A DNA stretch of 64,000 bases from Nitrospirota bacterium. Its GTDB lineage: Bacteria > Nitrospirota > Leptospirillia > Leptospirillales > Leptospirillaceae. This document shows, one piece after another, positions 35,074 through 44,698 of this stretch. The DNA is taken from NCBI GenBank assembly GCA_021806225.1, contig JAJZXW010000015.1:1-64000 (forward strand), in the 5' to 3' direction. Positions within the stretch are counted from its first letter, which is position 1. Each line of letters starts with the position of its first letter. A program made the position numbers and the translations under genes. The notes below the pieces were generated by a model that was given only the letters and a program-made list of their open reading frames with translations, was not told the origin of the DNA and ran no database searches.

Positions 35074-36465
35074 TCAGGGAATTGGTCGGGGTTCCGGGTC
35101 GAGGATCCTGGAGAAGACGCGCGAGGCCTCCGAAAGATCCCGGATTCCCTTGCCGAAGACCCGGACGATCTCCTGGCGGACCGGGATACCCTCGAGCATC
35201 TCCGCGAGAAGCTCCGTTCCCACCCTGCCGGAGAGGGGGTCGTAGACCGCAAGCGGCGCCGATCCCATCGAACGGGGATTTTCGGGGCGGGCGTCCCGGC
35301 TCGCCACATCGACGGCAAGTGTCGCCTCCCCCATCTTGATCCCTCTTTTTTCCGCCTCCTTCCGGAGGAGGTCGGGGTCGGGAACCTGTCCACGAGGTTC
35401 TCCGGATCCGGTCCGGACCCGTTCGTAGACGAGCTCCCAGGCCTTTTCCCGGGAGAGGAAGCGCCGCCATCCTTCTCCCAGGCGGCGGAGGGCGGGGGTC
35501 TGGGCTGTGGTCCACCCTTTTACGTGTTCCAGGAGGAAGTGATCGGTGAGGGTGCGGTATCGGTCCAGGTCGGAGGCGGGATCACCGGGCAAAAGCTCCC
35601 GGAGGGTCTCGCCCAGGAGTTCCCGGAGGGCCAGGTCGAAAGCCCGCGTGGTTCTATGGAAGTAGATCTGGGCGTACATGTAGCGGCGGACCTGGATGAA
35701 CTGCTCGAAGACGCCGAGCCCCGCCCGGTGGAGCACCAGACGGCCCTTCTGGATATGGGTGTAGTAAAGGAGGCGTTCGAGGTCCACGGGTCCTGCGGAG
35801 ACTCCGCACATGTAGCTGTCCCGCAGGACGTAGTCGAGGTTGTCGACGGTGAAGATTCCCGAATAGAGGGGCTTCAGGGTTTCGAGGATGGGAAGGTCCT
35901 CCGGGACCGGATTCGGTCCCTTGCCCTTTCCGACGAGATAGGCGATCCAGTCCGCCGATAGCCGCTCTCCCGGGGCGAAGGGGCCGGAAAGACCCCGGTC
36001 GATCCGTTCGATCGCCGGCCGGAGAGGACCCCGGATCAGGATCTGGCTCATCTGTTCATGCGATCGGCCGAACCGGGGAAGGGAGACGTTTTCGTCGAAA
36101 AAGTGGCAGAAAGGACCATGGCCGGTGTCGTGCAGGAGGGCGGCGACCCGGAGGAGGGTCTCGAAGAAGGAGAGCGAGAAGCGGTCAGAAAGGGCCGGAT
36201 AGAGCTGACGGGCGAAGCGGCCCGCGACGTGCATCGCCCCCAGGGAATGGGCGAAGCGCGTGTGCTCGGCGGAGGGGAAGACGAACCGGGCGCTCTGGAG
36301 CTGGTAGATCGACCGGAGCCGCTGGACCCAGGGATGGTCGATCAGGTCCCGTTCGGTGTATCCCGAGGGATGGGCCGGGGTATCCACGAAGGAGAGATAG
36401 CCGTGGACGGGGTCGGAGACCAGGGAGATGCCGTCGTACGGCAGGGATTCGGGGAAATCGGGCAT
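35074..36465 (-). CDS. HD-superfamily phosphohydrolase (COG1078, SAMHD1-like)
   Basis: A 463-residue predicted metal-dependent phosphohydrolase. Metal ligands are visible in HTRFAHSLGAMHVAG, ALLHDTGHGPFCHFF and TVDNLDYVLRDS. Related proteins hydrolyse dNTPs or guanosine alarmones; the substrate here is unknown. The ATG at 36465 is used because an in-frame TTG at 36501 lies within the 3' end of RNase P RNA and has no Shine-Dalgarno. The gene lies just downstream of rnpB and convergent with the DUF2156-like gene. Confidence 0.8.
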   Translation of the reverse strand: MPDFPESLPYDGISLVSDPVHGYLSFVDTPAHPSGYTERDLIDHPWVQRLRSIYQLQSARFVFPSAEHTRFAHSLGAMHVAGRFARQLYPALSDRFSLSFFETLLRVAALLHDTGHGPFCHFFDENVSLPRFGRSHEQMSQILIRGPLRPAIERIDRGLSGPFAPGERLSADWIAYLVGKGKGPNPVPEDLPILETLKPLYSGIFTVDNLDYVLRDSYMCGVSAGPVDLERLLYYTHIQKGRLVLHRAGLGVFEQFIQVRRYMYAQIYFHRTTRAFDLALRELLGETLRELLPGDPASDLDRYRTLTDHFLLEHVKGWTTAQTPALRRLGEGWRRFLSREKAWELVYERVRTGSGEPRGQVPDPDLLRKEAEKRGIKMGEATLAVDVASRDARPENPRSMGSAPLAVYDPLSGRVGTELLAEMLEGIPVRQEIVRVFGKGIRDLSEASRVFSRILDPEPRPIP

Positions 36466-36491
36466 CGGAGAGGTCTGTCCTTCGGATTTCG

Positions 36492-36868
36492 GATCCGGCA
36501 AAGAACGGTCATAAGCCGAGTTCTGTCGAGGGTGGCCATTACTCTGGGACCAGGGTTGCCCCTGGACTCTAGCGACCTTACCCGGAGGCGTGGGCCGGGC
36601 CGACCTTCCGCATTTCTGCGAGCCTCCCTATTTGGTCTTGCACCGGGCGGGGTTTACCATGCCGTCTCCGTCGCCGGAGACGCGGTGAGCTCTTACCTCG
36701 CCTTTTCACCCTTACCGGACCGGAGTCCGGCGGTTTGTTTTCTGTGGCACTGTCCTTCCTGTCGCCAGGACTGGGTGTTACCCAGCGCCCTGCCCTGTGG
36801 TGCTCGGACTTTCCTCCCGGATCCCCGAAGGGTTCCGGGCGGCCACCTGCCCGTCTTTGGTCCGGATC
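36492..36868 (-). ncRNA. rnpB: RNase P RNA
   Basis: The RNA of RNase P, about 375 nucleotides, type A layout. Near the 5' end is GAGGAAAGTCCG (complement at 36805-36816) and near the 3' end GACAGAACTCGGCTTAT (complement 36511-36527), both universal marks. The ends pair as helix P1: CCGGACCAAAGACGG against CCGTTCTTTGCCGG with small irregularities. In between GCGAGGTAAGAGCTCACCG and TGGTAAACCCC are conserved core pieces. End points are accurate to a few bases. It lies between the zinc-ribbon gene and the HD hydrolase, all leftward. Confidence 0.95.
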
Positions 36869-36899
36869 CGAATTCCGGAGGATGCCGCGCCGGCTCGGC

Positions 36900-37658
36900 C
36901 TAGTTCCCGCCCGGGATCTCCTCCATGAAGAGCCATCGCTGGCAGTGCAGGCATGGAACGATTTTCTGCCGCTTCTTGACCTCGGTCAGCGTGCGGGGCG
37001 GAAGGGTCATTCGGCAGACCTCGCAGGTCCCGTTCATGATGCGGGAGATGACCAGCCCGTTCCTGTGGGACTGGCGAAGGCGGGAGTACTGCTGGAAAAG
37101 GGGCACGGGAAACTGCTCCGTAAGAGCGGCCTTTTCCCCTTCAAGGCCGCGGATCCGCTCTATGCGGCCAATGGTTTCCTCCTCGGCCGTCGCTCTCAAT
37201 GCCTCTGTCTCCTCCCGGCGGTCGGTGAACTCCGTTTCCCGCTCCTTCAGCGCCTTCTCGAGGGTCTCCTGGGTCTCCATGATCCGGAGGATGTCTTCCT
37301 GAAGCCTTTCCACCTCGTCCCTGCGGAACTCCATCTCGGCCAGATAGGCCTGGATTTCCCGGGAGTGCTTGAGCTCCTTGTTCTTCTTCTTGTTCTCGGA
37401 GATGATGTGCTCGTTGGTCCGGAGCTCCTCCTCCCGATCCCGACGATCCCGGCTTAGTCGGAGGATCTCGTTCTTCTCGGACTCCATGACCTTCGCCAAG
37501 GTTTCGAGGCTCTCTTCCTTTTTGCGGAGGGTCTCCCGGCTCGCCTCTATTTCCTGGGTGATGTGGGCCATTTCGCTGTCGATCGTCTGCAACCGATAAA
37601 CCAGGGCCAGCGTATCCTGGACCGAAGGTCCCACGTCCAAGTGACCTATCCTTTCCAT
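36900..37658 (-). CDS. Coiled-coil protein with C4 zinc ribbon
   Basis: A 252-residue cytoplasmic protein. Residues about 15-175 form a long charged coiled coil (ALVYRLQTIDSEMAHITQEI onward, with ENKKKNKELKHSREIQAYLA). The C-terminal 60 residues hold CEVCRMTLPPRTL and CLHCQRWLF, a four-cysteine zinc ribbon. This matches the COG1579-type family, implicated in some bacteria in stabilisation or adaptor roles, function here unknown. The ATG at 37658 has only a weak ribosome-binding site. It starts 16 bases after the tRNA gene and is probably read from the rpoD operon. Confidence 0.75.
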   Translation of the reverse strand: MERIGHLDVGPSVQDTLALVYRLQTIDSEMAHITQEIEASRETLRKKEESLETLAKVMESEKNEILRLSRDRRDREEELRTNEHIISENKKKNKELKHSREIQAYLAEMEFRRDEVERLQEDILRIMETQETLEKALKERETEFTDRREETEALRATAEEETIGRIERIRGLEGEKAALTEQFPVPLFQQYSRLRQSHRNGLVISRIMNGTCEVCRMTLPPRTLTEVKKRQKIVPCLHCQRWLFMEEIPGGN

Positions 37659-37673
37659 CTCGTTTTGGTTGTA

Positions 37674-37748
37674 TGGTGGGCCCACCAGGATTCGAACCTG
37701 GAACCAACCGGTTATGAGCCGGCAGCTCTGCCGTTGAGCTATAGGCCC
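37674..37748 (-). tRNA. tRNA with CAT anticodon (Met or Ile2)
   Basis: A 75-nucleotide tRNA with encoded CCA. The acceptor arms GGGCCTA and TGGGCCC pair with one wobble, the D arm begins AGCTC, the anticodon loop is CTCATAA and the T arm is CCAGG-TTCGAAT-CCTGG. It lacks the C1-A72 mismatch and GGG anticodon-stem pairs of initiator tRNA. Elongator Met and lysidine-modified Ile2 cannot be separated by eye. It lies 23 bases after rpoD. Confidence 0.9.
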
Positions 37749-37770
37749 CTCTTGTGAATCTTTCCGCCTC

Positions 37771-39543
37771 CTACCAGTCCAGGAAACTCTTCAGATGGTT
37801 GCTGCGGCTCGGATGGCGAAGCTTCCGCAACGCCTTCGCCTCGATCTGGCGGATCCGCTCCCGGGTCACGTCGAAGTCCTGGCCCACCTCCTCCAGGGTG
37901 TGGTCGGTGGACTCCCCGATTCCGAAGCGGAGCCGGATTACCTTTTCCTCCCGGTCCGTGAGCGAGGAGAGGGCCTGGCCGATCTTCTTCACCAGATCGT
38001 AGCGCACCGCCGAGTCGATCGGGGAGATCGTCTTCTTGTCCTCGATGAAATCCCCCAGATGGCTATCTTCTTCCTCTCCGATCGGAGTTTCAAGAGAAAT
38101 CGGTTCGCGGGCGATTTTCAGCACCCGGCGGACCTTGTCGACCGGCATCTGCATCTCCTTGGCCAGCTCCTCCGGGAGCGGCTCCCGTCCGAGTTCCTGG
38201 ACGAGATGGCGGCTCGTCCGGATCAGCTTGTTGATGGTTTCGATCATGTGTACCGGGATCCGGATGGTCCGGGCCTGGTCGGCGATCGCGCGGGTGATGG
38301 CCTGGCGGATCCACCAGGTGGCGTAGGTCGAAAACTTGAATCCCCTCTTGTATTCGAACTTGTCCACCGCCTTCATGAGGCCGATGTTGCCTTCCTGGAT
38401 GAGGTCGAGGAACTGGAGGCCCCGGTTGGTGTAGCGCTTCGCGATGGAGACGACGAGGCGGAGGTTGGCCTTGATGAGCTCGGCCTTGGCCTCCCGGACC
38501 TTCTCCTCTCCGCGGAAAATCTGCTGGAGGCTTTCCTTGGCCTCGGAGGGGGAGAGCAGGGTCTCGACCTCGAGATGGGCGATCCGGTCATGGGACTGGG
38601 CGAACTGCTCGTAAAGATCCTTCTTTTCGGGCTCGTAGGTCGGCTCCTCCGATCCGTCGCCCAGCCGGCGAAGGATTTCGTCGCGGGTGTGGCCGATCTT
38701 CCGGCGGGAGTGCTCGAGCTGGCGTTCGGCCTCCTCGAACTGACCCACCACGTCCCGGAGCTTCTCCACGAGGATGTCTATCTGCTTCTGCTGGAGGTGC
38801 ATCTCCAGGATGACCTCGACCACCTCGTGGCGGATCTTCCGGAGGCGGTCCCGGAGGGCCCGCTTCTTGGACTGGTCCTTGAGGACCGACTTCATCTCCT
38901 GGGAGATCTCGTTCATCTTGTGGAACTGTTCCTCGATCCGGGAGGACTGGGCGATGAAGGTCTCCGTGGCCTCTCGAAGGGCCGGAGACTTTCCTTCCTC
39001 CGTCTCCTCCTCCTCGTCCACGTCGATTACGTCCCGGATCCCGATCACCCCGGTCTGGACCCGGTCCCGAAGGCCCAGGATGCTCTGGATGGAGAGGGGG
39101 ATGCCGAACAGGAAGGAGAAAACCTCCGTTTTGCCCTCCTCGATCCTCTGGGCGATCCGGATTTCCCCGTCGCGGGTGAGGAGAGGAACGGAGCCCATCT
39201 CCTTGAGGTAGAGCCTCACCGGGTCGTCGGTCCGGACGGCCGCGGACAGGGCTGCCTCCTGGGCCTCTTCTGCGTCTTCCTCGGACTCGAGACCGAGGGT
39301 CTCGAGTTCCTCGAAGATCTCCTCTTCCTCGCCCTCGATCTCGCCGAACTCGCCCTGCTCCGACTCGTCTCCCACGATGTCGATGTTCATGTCGCCGAAG
39401 TAGGTCAGAATCGAATCCATCTCCTCGGAATCCACCGCTTCGGTGGGAAGGGCATGGTTGAGTTCGTCGTACGTCAGATATCCGCGTTCCTTGCCCAGAT
39501 TGATCAGATCCTTCATTTCGCTGATGCGTTCGTTCTTTGCCAT
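37771..39543 (-). CDS. rpoD: Primary sigma factor RpoD
   Basis: A 590-residue housekeeping sigma factor. Region 1.1 covers about 1-75 with a strongly acidic segment up to about 100. Region 1.2 has [18 protein letters not shown] non-conserved insert follows. Region 2 reads [36 protein letters not shown] and [17 protein letters not shown], the -10 recognition helix. Region 3 has HMIETINKL. Region 4 ends with [20 protein letters not shown] for -35 recognition. It is the last gene of rpsU-yqeY-dnaG-rpoD, ten bases after dnaG. Confidence 0.97.
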   Translation of the reverse strand: MAKNERISEMKDLINLGKERGYLTYDELNHALPTEAVDSEEMDSILTYFGDMNIDIVGDESEQGEFGEIEGEEEEIFEELETLGLESEEDAEEAQEAALSAAVRTDDPVRLYLKEMGSVPLLTRDGEIRIAQRIEEGKTEVFSFLFGIPLSIQSILGLRDRVQTGVIGIRDVIDVDEEEETEEGKSPALREATETFIAQSSRIEEQFHKMNEISQEMKSVLKDQSKKRALRDRLRKIRHEVVEVILEMHLQQKQIDILVEKLRDVVGQFEEAERQLEHSRRKIGHTRDEILRRLGDGSEEPTYEPEKKDLYEQFAQSHDRIAHLEVETLLSPSEAKESLQQIFRGEEKVREAKAELIKANLRLVVSIAKRYTNRGLQFLDLIQEGNIGLMKAVDKFEYKRGFKFSTYATWWIRQAITRAIADQARTIRIPVHMIETINKLIRTSRHLVQELGREPLPEELAKEMQMPVDKVRRVLKIAREPISLETPIGEEEDSHLGDFIEDKKTISPIDSAVRYDLVKKIGQALSSLTDREEKVIRLRFGIGESTDHTLEEVGQDFDVTRERIRQIEAKALRKLRHPSRSNHLKSFLDW

Positions 39544-39553
39544 TCAATCTCCC

Positions 39554-41338
39554 TTAATACGCGTTTTGCATGTCCGCGCCCTGTCCTTCCATCCGGGACG
39601 GTGCTCGGCGGGCATTTTTTCGAGACAGGCGGCGAATCGCCACGGTGATGTCGTCGAGGCGCACCTGCCGGGACCCCGGGTCGGAAGGCAGGTCATACCA
39701 TTGGCTCCAGAGAAAAGGATCCTTCCTGAGAAGATCGTGGAGACCGTCGGAGGGAGATTTTTCAAGGGCCCAGAGGCCATCGAGAACCTCCGCGAGGGAC
39801 GGATCGTCGATAAAGGAAAAGTCCTCCCGTTTCCAGAGATCCTTCGGATGAGGGACCCCCCCGTCGAGCCAGAGTCGAGCCAGTTCGACGAGGATGTTGC
39901 GCCAGGCCAGCCCCCGGTTGTTCAGGGCCGCCGGACCGTCTTCGGCCGGTCTGCCCTTTTCCCGGGAGGGGACGGATTCTCCGGAGAGAAGCTGCATGGC
40001 CAGAAGGTCCTTCATGGTTTCGAGAAGGATGGCGCCTCTCTCCAGTAGCTGTTCCTGGACCTCGAGGTCCGGGAAGGCCCGCACCATGGAGAGAAAATCA
40101 GCGACCAGGGCGGCCTTGCCCTCTCCTCCGGGGTTCTTCCGGACACGGTCGAGGGAGGCGGCGAGCCAGTCGAGGACGAAATCTCCCATGGGAAGGGCTC
40201 CGTCGAGGGCCCTCCGAACTCCGGAGCCCCCCTCCCGGCCGACCCACTGGTCGGGATCCACGCCATCCGGAAGCCAGATGGCCCGGAACTGGAGGTCGGG
40301 ATCCCAGAGGAACCGGCTGATGATCCGGACGGCAGCATCCCGGCCTGCCCGGTCGCCGTCGAAGAGAAGGACGACCTCCCGGGCGTGCCTCTTGAGCGTC
40401 GAGACATGGGCGGGGCCGAGCGCGGTCCCCAGGGGGGCCACGACGCCTCCGACGCCTTCCTGGGAGAGGCGCATCACATCGAAGTATCCTTCGACCACCA
40501 GGGCGCGTCCCTCCCGCGTCAGGGTCTCCGAAGCCTGGTCGAGGCCAAAGAGGATCTCCCTCTTACGGAAGTAGGGAGACTCGGCCGAGTTCAGGTACTT
40601 GGGGAAGCGCGACCCGGCTTCGATCAGTCGGCCTCCAAAGCCGGTAGGCGCCGCTCCCGGCCGCTCCCGAATCGGGATCATGACCCGATTCCGGAAAAGA
40701 TCCCCCGTTCCGGAGACACCCTTTCGGATCATTCCCGCCTGCTCGAAGATGGTCGCCAGACCTTCCGGAGCCGGTGGGAGTGTCTTGTCGGCCCTTGAAC
40801 AGGCGGCGGAGAGGACAGACGATCCACCGGCCCATCCGAGGCCGAAACGGTCAATGGTCTCTTCGGTCAGGCCGCGGTCCTTCGTAAGGTAAAGGCGGGC
40901 CTCCTGGCCTTCGGGAGCGGACAGGGCCCGGCGGTAGATCCTCTCGGCCAGGAGCATGGCCTGCCGGAAACGGTCGCGACGATCCCGATCCTCCGTCGTC
41001 CCCCTTTCGGGCACAGGGATGCCGGCCTCGGCCGAGAGGAGGCGAACCACCTCGCCGAAAGACTTGTGCTCAAGTTTTTCGACCAGGCGAAAGACATCTC
41101 CTCCGGCGTGACATCCAAAGCAGTAGTAGAGCTGTTTGTCTGGATCGATTTGAAACGAGGGAGATTTTTCGTCATGGAACGGGCAGAGCCCCACCCATTT
41201 TTGGCCGCGTTTCCTGAGGTTGACATAGCGCGAGGCGATCTCTGCCAGATCGGTTGCGCGCCGGACCGACTCGACCCACTCATCCGCCATTGTGCGATCC
41301 GATCGATTGGGGCCGAAGGAAGCAGAAGCCCCTTCCAC
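39554..41338 (-). CDS. dnaG: DNA primase
   Basis: A 594-residue primase. The CHC2 zinc finger is CPFHDEKSPSF with YYCFGCHAGG. The Toprim core shows VVEGYFDVMRLSQ and LLFDGDRAGRDAA. The C-terminal third is the helicase-binding region, weakly conserved. The start is taken as GTG 41338 because GGAGGG lies five bases upstream; an internal ATG at 41290 would give a conventional N-terminus (MADEWVESVRRATDL) but has no clear ribosome-binding site. It sits between yqeY and rpoD. Confidence 0.95.
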   Translation of the reverse strand: MEGASASFGPNRSDRTMADEWVESVRRATDLAEIASRYVNLRKRGQKWVGLCPFHDEKSPSFQIDPDKQLYYCFGCHAGGDVFRLVEKLEHKSFGEVVRLLSAEAGIPVPERGTTEDRDRRDRFRQAMLLAERIYRRALSAPEGQEARLYLTKDRGLTEETIDRFGLGWAGGSSVLSAACSRADKTLPPAPEGLATIFEQAGMIRKGVSGTGDLFRNRVMIPIRERPGAAPTGFGGRLIEAGSRFPKYLNSAESPYFRKREILFGLDQASETLTREGRALVVEGYFDVMRLSQEGVGGVVAPLGTALGPAHVSTLKRHAREVVLLFDGDRAGRDAAVRIISRFLWDPDLQFRAIWLPDGVDPDQWVGREGGSGVRRALDGALPMGDFVLDWLAASLDRVRKNPGGEGKAALVADFLSMVRAFPDLEVQEQLLERGAILLETMKDLLAMQLLSGESVPSREKGRPAEDGPAALNNRGLAWRNILVELARLWLDGGVPHPKDLWKREDFSFIDDPSLAEVLDGLWALEKSPSDGLHDLLRKDPFLWSQWYDLPSDPGSRQVRLDDITVAIRRLSRKNARRAPSRMEGQGADMQNAY

Positions 41339-41362
41339 CCGACCCTCCGGGCGGGATCATAC

Positions 41363-41815
41363 TCAGGATCCCAGCGCCGCCTTGACTTTTTGGCTGACGA
41401 CCCGGTTGTCAGCCCGACCCTTCGTCCGGGGGGCGAGCCACTGCATCACCGCCCCCATCCCTTTGGGACCGGAGGCCCCGGTCTCCCTGACGGCCTCCGA
41501 AACCAGCCGGTCGAGGTCGGAGTCGGAAAGCGGTTCTGGAAGATAGGCGGAGAGGATGGTCTTTTCGGCGCGTTCCTTCTCCGCGAGATCCGGGCGGCCT
41601 CCCTTTTCGAATCCCTCGATGGATTCGTCCATCTTCCGGATCATGGAGGCGATGGTTTCGACGATTTCCTCATCGGTCAGGACGGCGCCCTTTCCCTTCT
41701 CGATCTCCCTGTTCTTGATCTGCGCCATCAGGAGACGAAGAACGGAAAGACGGGCGGAGTCCCTTGCCCGGAGGCTTTCTTTCTGGTGATCGAGGATCTG
41801 TTCGCGGAGTCCCAA
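41363..41815 (-). CDS. yqeY: GatB/YqeY-family protein
   Basis: A 150-residue all-helical protein: RARDSARLSVLRLLMAQIKN, TDEEIVETIASMIRKMDESI, ERAEKTILSAYLPEPLSD and the C-terminal GPKGMGAVMQWL, as in the tail domain of GatB. The family is often found between rpsU and dnaG. Its role is unclear; binding to tRNA has been suggested from the GatB tail. A TTG at 41815, nine bases after AAAGG, aligns with the usual N-terminus; no ATG fits. Confidence 0.85.
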   Translation of the reverse strand: MGLREQILDHQKESLRARDSARLSVLRLLMAQIKNREIEKGKGAVLTDEEIVETIASMIRKMDESIEGFEKGGRPDLAEKERAEKTILSAYLPEPLSDSDLDRLVSEAVRETGASGPKGMGAVMQWLAPRTKGRADNRVVSQKVKAALGS

Positions 41816-41856
41816 GGCGAGTGACCTTTCCCTGTGTGAATCCTGAAGGTCGTCGC

Positions 41857-42054
41857 TCAGCGAACGGCCAGACGGGCCCGCTTGAGGGCCTTCTTCCGGG
41901 CGGCCAGAGCTTTCTTCTTCCGGCGGACGGAGGGTTTTTCGTAGTGCTCCCTTTTCTTGACGTCCGAGAGAATGCCCGCTTTTTCGCACTGCTTCTTGAA
42001 GCGCTTGAGGGCGCTCTCAAAAGATTCGTTTTCCTTGACCCGTACACCTGTCAT
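41857..42054 (-). CDS. rpsU: Ribosomal protein bS21
   Basis: A 65-residue basic protein of the small subunit with [20 protein letters not shown] at the N-terminus and a C-terminal Arg/Lys-rich helix ([20 protein letters not shown]). It helps mRNA recruitment at the 30S platform. The ATG at 42054 follows GGAGGAGC at a good spacing; an upstream GTG in frame is not needed. First gene of the classic macromolecular-synthesis operon. Confidence 0.95.
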   Translation of the reverse strand: MTGVRVKENESFESALKRFKKQCEKAGILSDVKKREHYEKPSVRRKKKALAARKKALKRARLAVR

Positions 42055-42130
42055 AAATAAAGCTCCTCCGTTTGTGGGATAAACCAAGACTGTTTATTCT
42101 ATCCCTAATCACGCCTTTTGTCAAAGAACC

Positions 42131-42493
42131 TCACCCTGGCGGCCAGCCCATGGGACGTCCGGCCAGGAGATGGATGTGGAGGTGGCCGACCGTCTGCCCC
42201 CCGTCGGATCCGGTGTTGATCGCCAGCCGGTATCCCGTCCGGTCGATTTTTTTTTCCTTCGCGAGGGCCAAGGCCTGGGCGATCAGGTCGGCGAGCTCCG
42301 CCTCCGCGTCCGATCCTGCCATGAAGGCTCCGATGTCGACGGCATGGCGTCTGGGAATGACCAGCGCGTGAAGGGGGGCCTGGGGGGCGATGTCGGCGAT
42401 GACCAGGGAGCGGTCGGAGCGGCCGAGGACGGTGGCGGGTATTTCGCCCTGGAGGATGCGGCAGAAGAGGCAGTCGGGATCGGACCGGGTCAT
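42131..42493 (-). CDS. hinT: HinT-type histidine triad protein
   Basis: A 120-residue nucleotide phosphoramidase-like protein: CLFCRILQGEIPA at the start, LHALVIPRRHAVDI, and the triad GHLHIHLLAGRPMGWPPG at the end, all standard for HinT. The ATG overlaps the hisIE stop, so it is the last gene of the his operon. HinT next to hisI/hisE occurs in several bacteria and is a plausible detoxifier of adenylated by-products; this is inference. Confidence 0.9.
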   Translation of the reverse strand: MTRSDPDCLFCRILQGEIPATVLGRSDRSLVIADIAPQAPLHALVIPRRHAVDIGAFMAGSDAEAELADLIAQALALAKEKKIDRTGYRLAINTGSDGGQTVGHLHIHLLAGRPMGWPPG

Positions 42494-43185
42494 GGGGACT
42501 CCTGTGTGTACGGGGTTTTTTTCGTGCGGTCCCTTTTTTCGGCCAGCCCGCCCCTGCCGGTCCGGTTATCGAGCTCCTCCATGACGGCATCCCATCCAGT
42601 CCCGGTCCGCTCCATGGTGACCAGGAGATGGAAGAGAAGGTCGGCCATTTCGGAGCGGACGGCCGCCGTGTTTTCCTCGTAGACCGCGGCGAGGACCTCC
42701 GCCGACTCCTCCACCAGCTTTTTGAGGAGGGCGCTTCTGGGACCGGACAGAAGGCGGCTGACGTAGGAGGTTTCGGGGCTTTCCGCGCGCCGCGCCCGTA
42801 TGACGGCCGCGAGGGTGTCGAGGGTTTCGAAGGAGGGCTTGGGCCCTTCCCGGCGGAAGAGGACCCGTCCGTCGAAGCAGCTCTCGGTTCCGGTGTGGCA
42901 GGTCGGTCCCTCCGGACGGGCCAGGACCAGGAGCGCGTCGGCGTCACAGTCCCAGCGGATTTCCTGGAGCCCGAGAAAATGTCCGGAGCTCTCGCCCTTG
43001 GTCCAGAGCCGGCCCTTCGAACGGCTGAAGAAGGTGACCCGTCCCGTGTTGAGGGTGCGGTCGAGGGCCTCGCGGTTCATGTACCCCACCATGAGGACCT
43101 TGCCGGAGGAAGCGTTCTGGACGACGGCCGGGACGAGGGAGTGGTCGTCGGGGAAGAGATCAGGGGTCTTGAGGTCGGCGCTCAT
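42490..43185 (-). CDS. hisIE: Bifunctional phosphoribosyl-AMP cyclohydrolase/phosphoribosyl-ATP pyrophosphatase
   Basis: A 231-residue fusion for the second and third steps of histidine synthesis. HisI part (about 1-115): VLMVGYMNREALDRTL, WTKGESSGHFLGL, WDCDADALLV and CHTGTESCF, with the zinc and magnesium ligands. HisE part (about 120-215): LDTLAAVIRARRAESPETSY, LLKKLVEESAEVLAA and RSEMADLLFHLLVTM. The start overlaps the hisF stop. Confidence 0.95.
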   Translation of the reverse strand: MSADLKTPDLFPDDHSLVPAVVQNASSGKVLMVGYMNREALDRTLNTGRVTFFSRSKGRLWTKGESSGHFLGLQEIRWDCDADALLVLARPEGPTCHTGTESCFDGRVLFRREGPKPSFETLDTLAAVIRARRAESPETSYVSRLLSGPRSALLKKLVEESAEVLAAVYEENTAAVRSEMADLLFHLLVTMERTGTGWDAVMEELDNRTGRGGLAEKRDRTKKTPYTQESP

Positions 43186-43964
43186 GGGAGATCCTCCGGG
43201 AGGTCGGGCAAGGGGGGCCTTACCGGCGCTCCGCCATTGTAAAGGGTCCGCCTGAGGTCCCGGAGATCGACGGTTCCGAAGTGAAAGAGACTTGCCGCGA
43301 GGGCCGCGTCGGCTCCGGCGTCGAAAGCCTTTCGGAAATCGTCCATCGTTCCCGCCCCGCCGGAGGCGATCAGGGGGACCTCCGCCGCCCGGCTTACCGT
43401 TTCGAGAAGGGCTATGTCGTAGCCCTCTCCCGTTCCGTCCCGGTCCATGGAGGTCAGCAGGATCTCCCCGGCCCCCGCACGGACCCCCTCCACGATCCAT
43501 TCGATGGCGTCCCGGCTGGTGGGGCGGGTACCCCCGTGGGAGTAAACACGCCACGATCCTCCCTCGCGCTTCACGTCGACCGCCAGGACGATGCACTGGG
43601 AGCCGAAGCGGAGGGCGCCCTCCGTCAGGAGGGACGGGTTGGCCAGGGCCGCCGAATTCAGGGAGACCTTGTCGGCCCCGCAGTTCAGGGCCCGCCGGAT
43701 TTCTTCCACGGAGCGGATCCCGCCGCCCACGGTCAGGGGAAGGAAGACGCGGCTGGCCGTCCTTTCCACGATTTCGAAGAGGGTCCCCCTGTTTTCCACC
43801 GAGGCTCCGATGTCGAGAAAACAGAGTTCGTCTGCGCCCAGGCGGTCATAGAGGGCGGCTGTCTCGACCGGGTCGCCCGCATCCCGGAGCGCCTCGAAGC
43901 AGACGCCCTTCACCACCCGTCCCCCCTTCATGTCGAGGCAGGGGATGATCCTCTTCTTCAGCAT
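43182..43964 (-). CDS. hisF: Imidazole glycerol phosphate synthase cyclase subunit
   Basis: A 260-residue TIM barrel that uses ammonia from HisH to close the imidazole ring. Catalytic aspartates are in RIIPCLDMKGGRVVKG and LLTSMDRDGTGEGYD; phosphate-binding loops are VGGGIRSVEE and IASGGAGTMDDF. Its start overlaps hisA by seven bases and its end overlaps hisIE by four. Confidence 0.97.
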   Translation of the reverse strand: MLKKRIIPCLDMKGGRVVKGVCFEALRDAGDPVETAALYDRLGADELCFLDIGASVENRGTLFEIVERTASRVFLPLTVGGGIRSVEEIRRALNCGADKVSLNSAALANPSLLTEGALRFGSQCIVLAVDVKREGGSWRVYSHGGTRPTSRDAIEWIVEGVRAGAGEILLTSMDRDGTGEGYDIALLETVSRAAEVPLIASGGAGTMDDFRKAFDAGADAALAASLFHFGTVDLRDLRRTLYNGGAPVRPPLPDLPEDLP

Positions 43965-44698
43965 GCCGGATCTCCGGGGACGGGGGTTCCGGTCAGGGAC
44001 AGCGCCTTTGAAAGGTCCACCGCTCCGGTGTAGAGGGCCCGGCCGACGATGGCCCCCGCGACGCCGCTTTCCCGGAGATCCCGGAGGTCGGCGAGGCTCC
44101 CGATGCCGCCGCTTGCCACGACCGGAACGGGGAGTGTTCGGACGAGTTCCCGGTAGACGGGAAGATTGGGGCCAGAGAGCATGCCGTCCTTCAGGATGTC
44201 GGTGTAGACGAATCCGGCTACCCCCCGGTCGGCCAGGTCGGCCATGGTGTCGCGAGGATTTCCCTCCGCCTCTCCCAGCCATCCCGAGACCGCGATCCGG
44301 TCGTTCCTGACGTCGAGACCCACGTAAAAGCGTCCGGGGTGACGGCTGAGCATGGCCTCGAGAAAGGGAGGGTCGGTCAGGGCTCCGGTTCCCAGGACGA
44401 GCCGCTCCACGCCCCGCTCGAGATAGAGTGCGGCGGTTTCGGGCGTCCGGATGCCTCCTCCCAGCTGGACTTTGCCGGGGAAGGCGGCAACGATCCGCTC
44501 GATGGCCGGGAGATTGGATACGACGCCGGTCTTGGCTCCGTCGAGGTCCACTACATGGAGCCACCTCGCCCCCTGTCGGGCAAAGGAGGCGGCGACGGCC
44601 GCCGGGTCGGTTCCATAGACGGTGGAGCGTTCGAAATCACCCTGGGTGAGCCGGACGACCAGCCCCTCCCTGAGGTCGATCGCGGGATAGATCTCCAT
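43958..44698 (-). CDS. hisA: ProFAR isomerase
   Basis: A 246-residue TIM barrel catalysing the Amadori rearrangement of ProFAR. EIYPAIDLREGLVVRLTQG and VYTDILKDGMLSGPN hold the two catalytic aspartates; VQLGGGIRTPE and VASGGIGSLADL bind phosphate. The ATG overlaps the hisH stop (ATGA). Confidence 0.96.
   Translation of the reverse strand: MEIYPAIDLREGLVVRLTQGDFERSTVYGTDPAAVAASFARQGARWLHVVDLDGAKTGVVSNLPAIERIVAAFPGKVQLGGGIRTPETAALYLERGVERLVLGTGALTDPPFLEAMLSRHPGRFYVGLDVRNDRIAVSGWLGEAEGNPRDTMADLADRGVAGFVYTDILKDGMLSGPNLPVYRELVRTLPVPVVASGGIGSLADLRDLRESGVAGAIVGRALYTGAVDLSKALSLTGTPVPGDPAC

Noticed and set aside
36499-36501. TTG start for the HD hydrolase
   Set aside because: It lies within the 3' strand of RNase P RNA helix P1 and has no Shine-Dalgarno.
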